Source of the DNA: Saccoglossus kowalevskii
Taxonomy: Eukaryota; Hemichordata; Enteropneusta; Harrimaniidae
Direction of reading: 5' to 3'
Assembly (NCBI RefSeq): GCF_000003605.2
Contig: NW_003130861.1
Span: 321,112-385,111 of the forward strand
Length of the DNA stretch: 64,000 bases
The notes below the pieces were generated by a model. The model ran no database searches, had not been told where the DNA came from, and saw only the letters and a program-made list of their open reading frames with translations. Below, piece by piece: positions 33,301 to 45,118 of the stretch. Position numbers and translations under genes: made by a program. How positions within the stretch are numbered: the stretch's first letter is position 1; each line of letters begins with the position of its first letter.

Positions 33301-34742
33301 ATATGACACAGAACAAGGTATTTAAACTGTTCGATAAACTTGATCTTTACCTCTAGCGATTTCATATAATTGGCAGCTTAATGGTAAATCAATCCCGCTA
33401 ATAATAGAATTATCATTTCAAATGCGATTGCAAGTAAATTGCGTAAACATTTTGTGATTTTGCTATTAAACATGGTTATGAGAAAGTGTTAGAAAATCTG
33501 TAGCCGATAATATCAAATTACGATTGTTGACAATGCTTAAAGATGGGTAGCTGCTATTCTAATAACCATGCCAACATTGAAACTCCAATTGAACTCATTG
33601 ATGATAATTTGTGAAGTACTCGTCCCAGAAACACAAAACAATCAGATTTCCGACAATTATTGCGATACATGATGAAACTTCAGAGCCAGAAAGATAATAG
33701 AACCTTTATGTACCTCGAAGCATACCTCGAGCACAGTGATGCATAATTTGAATCTTACTAACGAGATAATTTAGTTCAATTTATATCATAATGGTATCAT
33801 AGGTACTAAAACTACGTTTGTTCACTAAATGTTCTAACGCTGTGACACATTTCAACTTCTATTGCCTTGTACTAATGTATCAACACCCATGATTATATGG
33901 TAATTTCAATTGTATTAATACAATAACTTATAATGTTTTGTTTAGGCCAGCCGTCAATGCGTGGTACCTAGCGAACAAAGTATGCAATGTACATCATTCG
34001 AAGAGTATGTGACGATTGCGATATATAATTTCTCAATATTAAATAACAAATGTAAATTTGTAAACAAATGATATTATTTTAATTCATCAGAGTGGAATGC
34101 ATATTGCATTTTATGATGTGATTACATCGTCTATCATAAATTCGTTATTTGATTTGAAAAGACAAAGGAATATAGATGAATACGCGGAAAGTACACTGTC
34201 CCCAGACGCAAATTGGATGTTGGTATTATGTAGTCAAATTTAATTATTAGCAATTTCATTTTTACCCCGACATACATTGAACATAATTCAAACTGAGGTC
34301 ATATGGCGATGTGACAATGACAATGATTAAGATAATCTTTGATAATCTTTGCAGTAGTGTATATATCACCCACCTAAACAGAGTTGCGACATGATTATTG
34401 CAAATTAAATTGACTGCTGTGGGATTTTCTTGTCCATTTATCCCATAATGCAATGCAACGATAACGTTATTGTAATCCTATATAGCTGACAAAACATGAG
34501 TCAGATCTCACAAACATGCGACAAAACAATGCACAGAAAATAAACAGGAGAATTGCCGAGAATCGTTAATTGTTAAATTACCTTGATCTTGAAGCTATTT
34601 GTAGTCTCGAAAAACGACAAAGCCGTCGTCTTCACTGACTGGGTAAAATTAACATTGATGTCAAACTGAAATACAATAGCGTCACTGGCCTGGTACCCCA
34701 CGTCGGCTGTTGGTGGATCTAAGCTAGCGAAACCCGTCAAAT
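24162..34742 (-). CDS. Lectin gene B: secreted C-type lectin protein, tandem paralog of gene A (5' incomplete)
   Basis: Twelve exons were identified: 34742-34582, 33029-32958, 32746-32647, 32468-32343, 32199-31491, 31042-30859, 30541-30352, 26299-25925, 25732-25679, 25298-25226, 24675-24626 and 24355-24162. Phases are compatible throughout and give about 760 residues. The first exon, expected to encode a signal peptide and end in phase 1, was not found; it must lie above 34742, perhaps in or near the gap at 38329-38494. Domain order is that of gene A up to the post-lectin module. The last exon runs to TAA at 24164-24162. A potential donor (ACAG|GTTTGT) at the position used for splicing in gene A is still present just before the stop, but no F-type lectin exon follows. 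A DNA transposon fills most of the intron between 30352 and 26299. Role inferred: extracellular recognition or adhesion. Confidence 0.78.
24626..24675 (-). CDS. Gene B exon (50 nt)
   Basis: Phase 2 in, phase 1 out, encoding QGGSACSRLNVDGRMSG. Homolog of gene A exon 9761-9700, four codons shorter. Confidence 0.7.
25226..25298 (-). CDS. Gene B exon (73 nt)
   Basis: Phase 1 in, phase 2 out; DYNARQFLDDVNGQW then SITCDDIVPR. Good acceptor (CATATTTCAG). Homolog of gene A exon 11146-11074. Confidence 0.75.
25679..25732 (-). CDS. Gene B exon: short linker after the lectin domain
   Basis: 54 nt, phase 1-1, encoding GEQAPTVSYTLNAVDPVEG. Same size as gene A exon 11950-11897. Confidence 0.7.
25925..26299 (-). 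CDS. Gene B exon: C-type lectin domain
   Basis: Whole domain in one 375-nt phase 1-1 exon: DCTSSQLQHGTSCYSQ, QAVSQCSTEGGSLVII, FWIGSND, NWAAGEPSDGYHCAVI, SYSDKWGTRSC and DYICE. The calcium/sugar motif reads EPS rather than EPN, and the WND strand reads SDKW, so canonical calcium-dependent mannose binding is doubtful. All framework cysteines are kept. Confidence 0.95.
26771..27274. mobile_element. MITE-like element with TTAA flanks
   Basis: A left terminal block GGTAGTTTGCTACCATTT (from 26776) is inverted at the right end as AAATGGTGGCAAACTACC (to 27269). Both ends abut TTAA (TTTAA|GG and CC|TTAAA), suggesting insertion with a TTAA duplication as in piggyBac or Kolobok families. About 500 bp, AT-rich, non-coding, lying upstream of the CXC gene. 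Confidence 0.7.
27403..29475 (+). pseudogene. CXC-domain (tesmin/TSO1-like) transposon-associated gene, broken
   Basis: An intronless gene of an invertebrate multi-copy family. The ATG at 27403 begins MAEFSSKKRSKNCGF and hits a stop. Coding similarity continues in another frame (27441-27560) and then in the first frame with KDRLSGLSVDNLLQKSVSYH and CYKDLTNKTYIKRAK. After an assembly gap, CVICQEDKSYKLHDVSTENM and DLLTAVAEDMKCLSHAKRD follow (28130-28987), then a further frame (28945-29475) with HIRRAHYIAMIWKKA and the cysteine cluster IKCGCKRGCEGRCSCRKNNI, CTEVCGC and TCNN. The cluster resembles a DNA- or zinc-binding CXC domain. Frameshifts near 27450, 27555 and 28950 suggest an inactive copy, though assembly errors next to the gap are possible. 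Confidence 0.7.
27826..28127. other. Assembly gap (N run)
   Basis: 302 unknown bases inside the CXC-domain gene. Confidence 1.
30352..30541 (-). CDS. Gene B exon: beta-rich repeat unit before the lectin domain
   Basis: 190 nt, identical in length and phase to gene A exon 13791-13602, with VTFIEQVELQLTFNI and a terminal VTYQVPG. The following intron (30351-26300) has been enlarged by transposon insertion. Confidence 0.9.
30859..31042 (-). CDS. Gene B exon: beta-rich repeat unit
   Basis: GDNVSAQIILHHQTDSDAY and AHDVTISVIST match gene A exon 14714-14525. Phase 2 in, phase 0 out (ATTAAG|GTGATA). Confidence 0.85.
31491..32199 (-). CDS. Gene B exon: large extracellular beta-sandwich region
   Basis: 709 nt, phase 1 in and phase 2 out like its 700-nt homolog in gene A. 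Shared landmarks are SLQPWYIEM, GANVPCP, FTEYMFISAGAV and EDRQPNL. Rich in N-glycosylation sequons; no enzyme motif. Confidence 0.9.
32343..32468 (-). CDS. Gene B exon: cysteine-rich DGxCDDG...DC module
   Basis: ICNENCGAFSNDGNCDDGG then SCDYGDDCTDCG repeats the cysteine and acidic pattern of gene A exon 15900-15763. Symmetrical phase 1-1 with donor AGAA|GTAAGT. Confidence 0.85.
32647..32746 (-). CDS. Gene B exon: counterpart of gene A exon 4
   Basis: Phase 0 in, phase 1 out. ITEITSGLWENKIN... DCRIYGELSTVILG parallels gene A 16119-16026. Acceptor ATGATTGCAG, donor TTAG|GTAAAA. Confidence 0.75.
32958..33029 (-). CDS. Gene B exon (72 nt)
   Basis: Phase 0-0 between TTGATTGTAG and TCTACG|GTAAGG, encoding a 24-residue stretch with ELIGDVWLDTTAPST. 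It occupies the position of gene A exon 3 but is longer and only loosely similar. Confidence 0.65.
34582..34742 (-). CDS. Gene B exon: N-terminal beta-rich segment
   Basis: Homolog of gene A exon 17010-16856 (YQASDAIVFQFDINVNFT). Acceptor TTTTTTAG, donor ATCAAG|GTAATT; phase 1 in, phase 0 out. This is the most 5' exon of gene B that I can support. Confidence 0.8.
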
Positions 34743-36440
34743 CTAAAAAAAATGATTGAAAAGATTTGACTTTTTCTATGTAATGATGGGCGATCTACCT
34801 AATCTAATAATATTCAAACATGGGTTGAAAAGAAACAGAAGTACTAGGAATACTAGGATAGTTGTACTATCAAACCCCTATTTACATTGTATTGTCCCAT
34901 GGTGCATCTCAACTATAACCTCATAAGACAAAGAATGAATATGTTACCACAATACACGTACGCCTAAGATTTAATTCCAATAACATTTAGCAAGAGTTTG
35001 GTAATGGAGGCGATATACAAACAAATTTGCGATTTACAATAAATCATCGAAAGGCACAGCAAAGTAACGCAGTGGTAGTTTGAAATTGTCGTTATCATCT
35101 GAGCATGTAGTACATTTACCCTATTCACGCGCTGAATGGCGCGTCATGGTTACCTCATTTCCATTTTCAGTAACACGTAATCGCGACAAACGCTATCCAT
35201 TTTTTTTATGATTCATAAAATTTACAATTTCTTTGACACAGTAACAAACTGGAGAAGCGTGATGTAAATGGATGGCCTACTCCGAAGTGAGTTCTACTGT
35301 AAACTGATCTCACCCTAGGCAGTTATGAGATGTATGTGAGATTGATTTAATGAACAAGTAATCAAGGAAATACACAACCAACTTATTCTAATACTCCTGC
35401 TATATATTGAAATTATGTACTATATCCAATGTTTCTGTAGTGTAATAAAGGTCAACGTGGAGGTGTTTTACAAAACCAATGTCTTGATGAGCACTCAATC
35501 GCCTTTTCCAATGTAGTTCGTGATAGTTACGGATAAATATTGTTTACTTTAGTTGAATTAGATGGAAGCGTGTTAAAAATACAGTAGTCAACTTGGATAC
35601 TAGTGATTCGTCTGTACGCAATAGCCTATCCCAAGATCAAATGGCACATTAATGGAAACCAGTCAAATAATCCAAGGGCGATATCGCTAAGTTTCTTGTG
35701 GGTAGAGACTATAGAAAATATGCCACATACCGTTGAATTTTCTCTATTCGGTATTACTTAAATTGACTTACAGTTCACAATCATGCAGACAACGCAGACA
35801 TACTTAGGTATACTTTAATGTGTTCCAGACCTCGAAATAATAACATATCGTTTCTTGCAAAAAAAGTATTAACGCTACTTTGGGAGTGTTGATATCCCTC
35901 TTGTATTGAGTGCCGAATACCACACAAGTTGAAACGTATTTGATTTTGGTCAGCCAAGATATATTCAGAATATTTCCTCACTAGCAGGTAGTTATGTTAT
36001 TTTTCGATAATTATTTACGCCAGATTTGTCGTTACATTATCATTATATATTCTTAGAATGTCATAGACGAGTTGTGTTAGATAGTATACAAGTTCATCAC
36101 CGTCATAATAAAGGTGTTCATATGTTAAGCCATCCCATACCAATAGCTGTTACAGTATCTGATAGATATATAGGTGAGTTCAAAATGTTATCTAGATGCA
36201 ACACAGTATGAACTGTCATGTTATTTTCAAACGTTGTATTGAACGAGTGGGAACATTGATAACCTCAAAATGATCTGCAAAACATTCCGCTACTTCCTGT
36301 TGATCTGACACAATATTATTGTCCATGTTTAGACAGATTGACATTCCTTTCTCCAACCACATACCAAAATGTATGTACTTTTCTGTGTCTTCATCTCACA
36401 TCTGAATAACCACTCAGCGTTTTTGTATTCGCTAGGTCAA
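34743..36440. other. Region 5' of the first identified gene B exon
   Basis: Should be intron 1 of gene B. The signal-peptide exon could not be found here. No other gene or repeat was recognised. Confidence 0.4.
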
Positions 36441-36722
36441 ATCAAATGTAATAATAATATAATAATAATAATACGTAATTTATAAAGCGCCAGTATCCAA
36501 AACAAGATAATGTTCAATGGCGCTGTATATAGAGATGACTTGCTTGTTAAAGGCTTTCCTAAAAAGATGGGTCTTAAGTTGATTCTTGAAACTGTTCAAT
36601 GTTGGCGACTTGCGTAGTTCAAGTGGTAATGTGTTCCAAAGCCATGGTGCAGCACATGAGAAAGAACGTTTGCCGAATGATTCTGATTTATATTTTTGGT
36701 TTGATATATAACAAGGTGACAT
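36440..36722 (-). mobile_element. LINE 3' end (C-terminal RT region and microsatellite tail)
   Basis: KRSFSCAAPWLWNTLPLELR, followed by SPTLNSFKNQLKTHLFRKAF, is the conserved C-terminus of CR1/L2/Jockey-type LINE polyproteins. After the stop comes TTTATAAA-like sequence and an (ATT)n tail (plus-strand AATAATAAT at about 36448-36472), a usual 3' end for this group. The catalytic domain is absent. Confidence 0.8.
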
Positions 36723-36740
36723 GTCATTTATTACTAATGT

Positions 36741-37289
36741 TTAGTAGCATCTTGTTAATGTAGTCCATTCTTGTAGCAGATTGTACATTCGTTTATGCAA
36801 ATGAGCAATATTTTTCCAATATGGTTTGTAGTGCGCCTTCCAACTGGATTTTGGTATTGTACAAACTGACGTCACACGGCGAAAATCAACAATGCTGTGT
36901 AATGAATTTTCTAACTCTTCCGGAGATTTAGATTTACTAACATGACACTTTACATTTACATGTACTTTTGATGTCTGTCCTGCTAAGTTTTTCCAATTGA
37001 TTTCTTGAAAGAGCAAATAGTTGAGTTACAAAAAAAGTTGAAAATGATCCGACAAGTTATTCGAGTTACCACCATGCAACATATCAATGTGTAACATTAG
37101 ATTTTGAATCAGAAGGACTAAAAATGTAATCAATTGTTGAATGTTTAGTACCACAGAAAGATTTAAATCAGGGAAGATTTCCGTTTCGTGCACGTGGTCG
37201 TAATTCCATCTCTGTCCATCACGAAGACGGAAATCGAAATAATGGATTGGGTCGTAACTTTTCCTTCTAATCTCAACCAATGTATGCAA
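36741..37289 (-). mobile_element. LINE fragment: endonuclease end and linker
   Basis: SNNLSDHFQLF near 37035 is the SDH-containing end of an APE endonuclease. Downstream is a linker with ELENSLHSIV and HYKPYWKNIAHLHKRMYNLL, as found between endonuclease and reverse transcriptase in some LINEs. It abuts the LINE 3' end at 36722, so it is either one LINE with the RT deleted or two different insertions. Confidence 0.55.
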
Positions 37290-40200
37290 AGTGTAGATGT
37301 CACTGTGGAATGGCTAAACTGTAGCGAGCACTAGACTACGGGCATCACCTATGACTTCCGGTCAACTAGCCCTATTAATTATAATAGTTAGCTGTCACTG
37401 TCGTAACCATGGATACATCATATACACTACACCTCTCTAAGGGTTTGGTATTAAATTTGCTACTATCAATGTTGAAATGATTAAAATCTTGACAAACTCT
37501 ACAACTTTGTGCGGTGTGCTCGCGTGTTTTCAGAGCATCCATTGTATTATATAAATTACAAAAGCAACTAGCCATTGGGGGTTATCCATGTGTTTACAGT
37601 TTACTTAAAATATACCATAACTAAATTCCCACCTTCTTTTTGAAGTAGTGAAATTTTCGCACGAATACTCCGTCTCAATGGATTATGTGCCGTTTTTGAT
37701 TGTAAAGAACTTTAAATTGAACGGCTTATCAGTATTCATATAGTCTTATATTGCCAACAAAGTTGATCATTAAAAATGCATTGTATAAATAAGAGAAACG
37801 AACGTGTTTTTGTTTTTTCAAAACATTTAAAAAGTTATATTTGCAGAATAAATACATAAGAATGATGTGTAATACAAACACGTTATTAACCTGACTTGTT
37901 CCATGTAATTTAATCGGTTCGAAATACTAAAGTACATGTTACACAAACACTATAATATGTTCTCGACAGGGAATTGCATCGTGCGTGGGAATAAATTGCT
38001 TCTGTTCTGAAGCACACATACGTAATGGGTTTGCTGGCAACAAAGGCGTGTAATAATTACCCGAGACGTTTGGTAAAGTCTCCCACGTCACGTGATTAGC
38101 CATGTGCAATTTAATCAGGCATGGATTCGGATATGGTAAACCTTAATATATTGAAATAGTAACGAATAAGGTGTTCAGTTTTAATATTTACAGAAGATCG
38201 AACATAATAATGATATTTTTTGAATGTGTTATCGCGTTAAATCTGATAATAACACGTGTTAAAGAACGACCCACAAGAATAAATTTGAACATTAGTTTAC
38301 CAAAATTGGAATGTACACGGCAAAATCCNNNNNNNNNNNNNNNNNNNNNNNNNNNNNNNNNNNNNNNNNNNNNNNNNNNNNNNNNNNNNNNNNNNNNNNN
38401 NNNNNNNNNNNNNNNNNNNNNNNNNNNNNNNNNNNNNNNNNNNNNNNNNNNNNNNNNNNNNNNNNNNNNNNNNNNNNNNNNNNNNNNNNNNNNNTATTAT
38501 TAAATTAAACGCAAAATAATAACAGATTCGACAGTAAATTCCGACCATTACATTAAATTCGGTGTTTTGTTGCAAATAAGGCTATACAATTTAACGTTGA
38601 CGTGCGTCAGGTAATTACTCCTCAAATTGCATTATATACGATATCAACGCAGTCAGTCGTTAAAAGTCTCGTAAACACGGATAGTGCCTTTAGATAACTA
38701 GAGACATGTAGGGGTCGATTGTTTACGAGTCTTCCTCCGAAATTTTTTTTTTATTCATTTTATGGAGGGTAATTTCAGAAGTCTTGACAATGAACTTTTT
38801 GTGTCTATGCAAACATAAGCTTGACCTTAATGTAACCGTTCGCCGGAAAGTAATTGACTATTAAACGATGAGTGGGATATTTGAAATTGCAACATGCGTG
38901 TGTTATAAATTGTATACGTGTTTTTTATTGGCATATTAAATCGAATATGTAGAATAGATAATTTAGACTGGGTTTAATAAATAAATAGTAATGTTTAAAA
39001 GCTGTAAATGAGAACCATAGGTGGGTTTTGGGGTGCTCCTGTGGTTGACTGTACCGTGGAACTCAGCAGTGAAAACAGAGTACATTCTGACCACTTATCT
39101 GACTAAGACGGTATCTCTAGTTTAGAAATTATAGCATACAGTCGGAGAATACTCTGAGCTGCCGGTGCCGTGTGCTGGTCTTTTCATCGGTTTGCTTAAA
39201 ACAACGCAGTATTCTTAACGCAACGATTAGCTGATTACCGCAGGATGACTGGAACTAATGCAGACCTGTAATTGGGATATATGGCCGTTGATCGGCGTTG
39301 AAAATAAATAAAGAACACTCGGACACCAGAATCTACAATAACTCAAAACATGACAATAATTCCCATTTTTACTGATAATTATTGTTCTAATTGTTGGTAA
39401 AAGCTAGTACTCATAACTTCTGTCTGTAAACATTGTTATTGTCACAATGGTTATTATTTCTGAACGTTTTGGTGTTTTTGAGGTAAAAATGATATTTTAC
39501 ATTTCTTCATGGAAACTAATATGTAATGTGTACGTACCCTGGGATGAATTTTCTGTCAGTGTATCTCAAATGTCTATTTCTCGGCGATTTTTTCTTGTTT
39601 TGTGATTTTTATTCTAAAATTTTGTTTTCGGCTATTCCTCAAAATTCATACGCCAGAATACAACTACCAATACTGTCTGTTTTTGTCATATTTTATTATC
39701 ATTCGACATTGGGGTTTTAGAGTAAATTTGTCTACGTGCTGTGCTGTTTACTGTTTATTTCTCCATGCATGCATTTTTGTTATAAGTCAGAAGCATGCAG
39801 ATACACTATAACTCAATCCGATTAAAATCTAATGTACATATTCAAACTTCAATACAAATAAATATTATATAAAGGGTCATAAAAAACAATAAAAAAAAAC
39901 TATTGGAGCTTCATACCTACATCGGATTTTAATCAGATTGCAATGTAACTGAAAATGCCACAATATTGACCAATCACCTGACAATTTGATATCTATACTA
40001 GTATGACGTAATAGTTACAAAAGTCAATATAATTTGTTATTAGTTTGTATTTCTAGATAAGGCATATATTGTAACGTCGAGTTATGTTATCTTTTTCGTA
40101 TCGATTTCATTTCATTTGTTTACCCAAATGCTATGATTGATCACATGGAAGTCAAATTTAATGATATTATGCAAATTCTGTTCATATACAGTGAATACGT

Positions 40201-40320
40201 AATGTTCTGTAACGTGACTGAATTCATACCTGCTATTTAATATATAGTAACATTAGCGTTACTGTAAATATATGCTATTTATTGTTTGTCTCCTGAACAG
40301 CGCAGTATCTTATACTGTAA
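37290..40320. other. Gene-free interval with assembly gap
   Basis: No supported coding exon. The N run 38329-38494 lies inside. A long poor-complexity AT-rich stretch; nothing else recognised. Confidence 0.4.
38329..38494. other. Assembly gap (N run)
   Basis: 166 unknown bases. Confidence 1.
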
Positions 40321-40329
40321 TATGACGTC

Positions 40330-40995
40330 ACATGATATACGTGTTGGTTAGTGACATATATGACATGCCATATATAAGACCATTGTTAGTGACACATAAA
40401 TGGTGATATACAAGCGTGACCCAGTGATAGTGACATGGCCACTGTGGTACCTATTGTGACATGTCTATTATGATGCGTGTGTTACTGACACATACAAGGT
40501 GACAATTCATGTTCAGTGTGAACCGTAAGACAGTGACACGTAGATATAGTGATATGCCTACTGTGACGCCTGTGTAAGCGACCCCCCCCCCACACACACA
40601 TACATACATACACACGCATGGCGACATGTCTGTTGTGACACCCATGTTACTGACACACACATGGTTATATGGCTGTGTTGTCACATATATGGCGATATGT
40701 GCATTGCGACTCTGCACTTGTGTCACATACGTGGTGTAATGTCTACTGTGCCTACCTGTGTTAGTTACACACACATAGTGGCATGCCTACTGTGACGTCA
40801 CTGTTGGTGGCACTCCTAGTTATATACACATGGTGACAGATATATCTTATAAGTACCATACATAGTGACCTTTTTTTTGTGACACCAAGACATGCCTACT
40901 GTGACGCCTATGTTACGGTATATATGGTTGGTGACAGACAGACATACTGTGTTTAGGTCATAAATGGCACCTAGACGCGGTGACATGCCTAGTAT
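40330..40995. repeat. Degenerate GTGACA-rich tandem repeat
   Basis: Variants of 'CATGCCTACTGTGACGCCTG' plus 'TTACTGACACACACATGGTGACA' recur irregularly (for example near 40440, 40550, 40625, 40740, 40785 and 40893), with an embedded C-run and CA/TACA microsatellite at 40582-40615. It looks like an old minisatellite. Reading frames through it are not genes. Confidence 0.7.
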
Positions 40996-40999
40996 AGGA

Positions 41000-43900
41000 T
41001 ACCAGTGTTATGAATTGACATAACGATAGTAGATGTTCACAGGCAGTTATGTCATTTTAGTTAAAATGAGATCAAGAAGCGTTGTAGTTCATACTGAGTT
41101 TGGTAATGTGCATTCATTCTCGTATGTATAAAACATAAATGAACCGGATCGCATGACATAATTCAGTGGTCGTTATTATTTTAAAGTCACGTGCGTTGTT
41201 TGCTTTACTAATGAAACGGAATATTTATATATCTTATATTTTAACTCATCGGGAAAATCTAAGCTTTCCTTCTAACTGTGATAACTAAATGACGTGTCGT
41301 GAGATGACATGCATATATAGGACTTGCCTTGTGACTTGATTCTTCTACTGTATATCACGCACACCATCAGAAGTTTCCAAATCGAAGACATTTCTGTAAT
41401 AATACGGTACTAAAACGCAACTTCGAAACGCACACTGGTTCTAGGTCTCTCTACTATGTTGGGGACGCGCGAATTGCGTAATGCGTGAGAGAAATCCAAT
41501 CACGCGTTAGTAGACACGGGGATGAAATATGGACGATCATAAACACCCGCGTGTAGCTGCAAAGTTCACGCACCCCCGTCAAATAGTGTTTCAGTCCAAG
41601 CGCTCGTATTAATCTAATATCAAACCATACTTCGTGTAAGTAAATTGGAAATTTGTGATCCAGATATTGCTGCAAATTAGTTGATCCACGGAATGGAGAC
41701 AACGCAATTTGCTTGAGGCAAATCACAACAACATGCGAGGAAAGATCTATAATTATGTGTACACCGCGACGGGATAATGTAATAGAGGCATCAATTACTC
41801 TGTGTAACCCGAGTTGTTTTCCCTTAATGTACCATTCACAGTGAAAAATAATGATTTATATTTTTCTTATGCCAGTTATTTAGATATCAAAATAATAAGC
41901 GAATAACATCCGGGGAATATGTAACTCGTTCAACGGAGTTCGGCGCGAGTAACTTCCTTGTGTGCTACGTAGTTATAGTTTAAATAGTTGTGTGAATATA
42001 TTTTTTCTCAATATGGATTACGCCCGACATCCATCCCTAGGTACACCTGACATTTTCCCCCTTAACGGTTTTTTCCTTGGCGGTCGATGTATTAGCGATG
42101 GGGATTTACAATCTATTATTTTGTGTATATTTACATATGTAAGGGGGATACCTGTAATAAACGCGTGTGGCTCCTTGGTTCTGAAACGACCGCATACCGC
42201 ATTTCATGCTTGTTGTGTAATTTGTATGAATAATTTAGGTTGGGTATAGATTCGTGCATATATGATGGCAAGTACGTTACACATATTCAATATTGTTATG
42301 CAATTCATCATTCTAACGCAATTCATCATTCAAACACTAGTTTTGTTCTGTTTTCAATTGTTATTACAAGTGCAAACTTACCTCTTAAGTCCATTCTATA
42401 TGTATCGATTACTGTGGTGATACCAATCAGTCGTCTTTATGCATTCCACAAACACACACACGCCTCACGCTATTACCCTTATATCACTTTCCACATCCAG
42501 ACCTTATCGCGTCCTGCAATGCTGTATGTGTTGAGACGAATATAAGATACTCACTATCACACAGAGGTAGAAAGACGCAATAGTTCATGGTTTAGATTTC
42601 ACTCACGTAATAATACTAATTAGAGCAGTTTGAGCCGATGAAACATTGCAGTAATATATAATTATTTCATCATAGTATAATGGACACGATAATAATTTAC
42701 ATAGATTACAAAATCTCTTCTTCCTGTCAATTCATTGTTATCTACTGGTGTCTATTTCCCAGAGGATAACAAAAACTTCTGAATCTAGCAATTGCCCTTC
42801 GTGTTTTAAATATGATCTATACATGAAAAATACAATTCCAGGTTGAGGAAAGTTTTATAATTTCTATAATATGTATTGTCCTTATGAGTGGAAAATTTAA
42901 GATAAGCAATAGAGTGGGAGAAATCTCCTCCATTGGAAACTCACTAAATTAGAGGTAACATTCGTGAAATCTTCCAGCTATATTAGGTTTCATATCAAAA
43001 ATAACATGCGTCTTTTTCATTTCAAGTTACCGAGTTAATTTTGAGATACGAAGAAATAATTTCACCACTGCCAAAATGCAAGTTTTTAATATTTTCCATG
43101 ACATTTTAGACTGCATGTTCCCAATTATGTTTTTCAGTTTCGGTATGCTAATACAAATGAAAGCATAAAGACGGTGACAAATAATCTTCCATTCGGCTAG
43201 AACGTTCATAATATGAATCCCGACTGCAGAGAAGGTCAAATTATAATAAGATAGATGTTTCGTGAAAACGGTGAGTGATTGTCTTGTATGGTATCATCCA
43301 TCTTCCATGGCGAGTCAATATACACTCACTGTATCCTCATTAGGAAACAATTGTACATTTATTTGGTTCAACATATCTACATTCTCGACGATATTAATGC
43401 ATAGTGTGTCAATACAAAGGACGGCATGGGAGGGGATTGCTGTACTTCCTTGTAATAAAATCGTCCATACTTGGAGGTCCGTTGTTGACGATGAAATGGG
43501 AAATCACGCAAGACGCTGTAATAATTCGTCGCGTTTAAGAAATTACTGAACAGTTACTTAAACCTAGATACGTACGTGATCAGCTGTTTCGTTGTACGCA
43601 CGCACTGTCCGATGAGTACATTTGTGAAAATAAGATCGGCGCTTTGAGTTATGGGTGTTACACTGATATACCTAGAGGGATAGTTTGCGGTGGATTGGTA
43701 AGTTTGGGCTGAAATAATATCCTAAACATGAATGATTACGCAAATTTGTGACTGAAAGAAAGTAGTAAACCAAATAGCTGCTAAGATCTCGTCGTCTCCC
43801 TTCAAATAAGCGTTCAATTTTCGAATTTCATAGTGTCCAAATTAACATGATAACCAGGTCAGGACAGTGGACGCGCACACGGTAGAAAATGGAACACTAT

Positions 43901-44985
43901 TAGAAGGTAAAAACAAATCTCGCGGTTCTCTCGCTCTCGACGAGATCTCGGCGGCCATTTACAAATAATTTCTACAGTACTTTTTCTCTTTAGTTTGATA
44001 CAGTTTCAACAAAGACTTGGCAGCAATATAATGTCGGGCTATCTAATATTCATCTCTTGGGGAAGAGCTGTGTTAGAAATGACTTGCGACAAACATACAC
44101 AGTCTGGTCGTAGTATAGACAACAGAGTGACTGTGCATAACCCTTAGAAAACAGGAACATGCAAATGTGAGTATTCTTTTCATGTAACCTTAGCTAATTT
44201 TGTGGTTAGAGCAAAATCAGAAACATTTCATATTATTAAAACTGAATAGGCCTAACTAAAAATTGCATGCAAGGAGGAAGTTTTTGTTTCACTGTGGGTA
44301 CATGGAAAGAAAACAAATTGGACATTTTTTCCTACAAGGCAACAAAACTGTCTAAAGGTGAACAATGGCCTGTCGAAATTTGTATCGTTATAACAAGTGT
44401 ATCTATAAGACCGATATAGCCTTAGCCTCCCGTTATTCTGGGATAGATATGAATAGTGGCACAGCATAAATAATCAAACATGTAAAAAGGAAAAAACTGT
44501 TAAATCTACATGTTATATGCATAAATATGATTAACTATACTATACCCATGTCGCACACAGGGAGTAGGATTTTCTTTTGTCCCAGACAGTCAGTGGTACC
44601 TTTTTCTAGGTGGTCGTAGGTGGCGCTTTTCACAATAGCATTTCACCCTGATGAGTTCTGTCGTAGTGATGGCCAGCGATGACATTGCACTCAAATATAA
44701 AACATACCTGAATCTTAATTCCGATGCATTGGGCGTTACTGCTTTATATGGTGTCGTATTAATATAATAGTAATATAAGAAAATGTCCTGCCCTCTACGG
44801 TCACACGTAATACATCCACACATATTCAGACAAGAGATGAACAGGAATATATTTTTGTGTGATAAATGTTATATATCTATTCCAATTTCATGGTGACATG
44901 TTTGTTTGTTTTTTCTCAAAATTCCAAATGTCGGAAAATACGAAACTACTAATATAAGTAAAAACAGCCTGGCATATATACATTT
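41000..44985. other. Gene-free interval
   Basis: Several short open frames on both strands but none with a recognisable domain, coding-like composition or convincing splice context. Confidence 0.4.
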
Positions 44986-44991
44986 TTTATT
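44986..44991 (-). terminator. Candidate poly(A) signal of the EF-hand gene
   Basis: AATAAA on the minus strand about 130 nt past the stop codon at 45119. Confidence 0.5.
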
Positions 44992-45118
44992 GAAAAAATA
45001 TAAATGTAGCACTATAAATAAAGTATCGCTGATGTAATAGCGTAATTTAAAAAAAATGACGATGCCCTTGAATGAAATGTGCATGACAATCTAGTTCAAT
45101 AGAAAGGAAGGCAGTAGT

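Noticed and set aside
33340-33400. Candidate extra gene B exon on the minus strand (LPLSCQLYEIAR before GTAAAG)
   Set aside because: Its phases do not fit the neighbouring exons, and the 72-nt exon at 33029-32958 already fills the equivalent place.
40451-40774. 107-codon minus-strand frame
   Set aside because: Runs through the degenerate GTGACA minisatellite.
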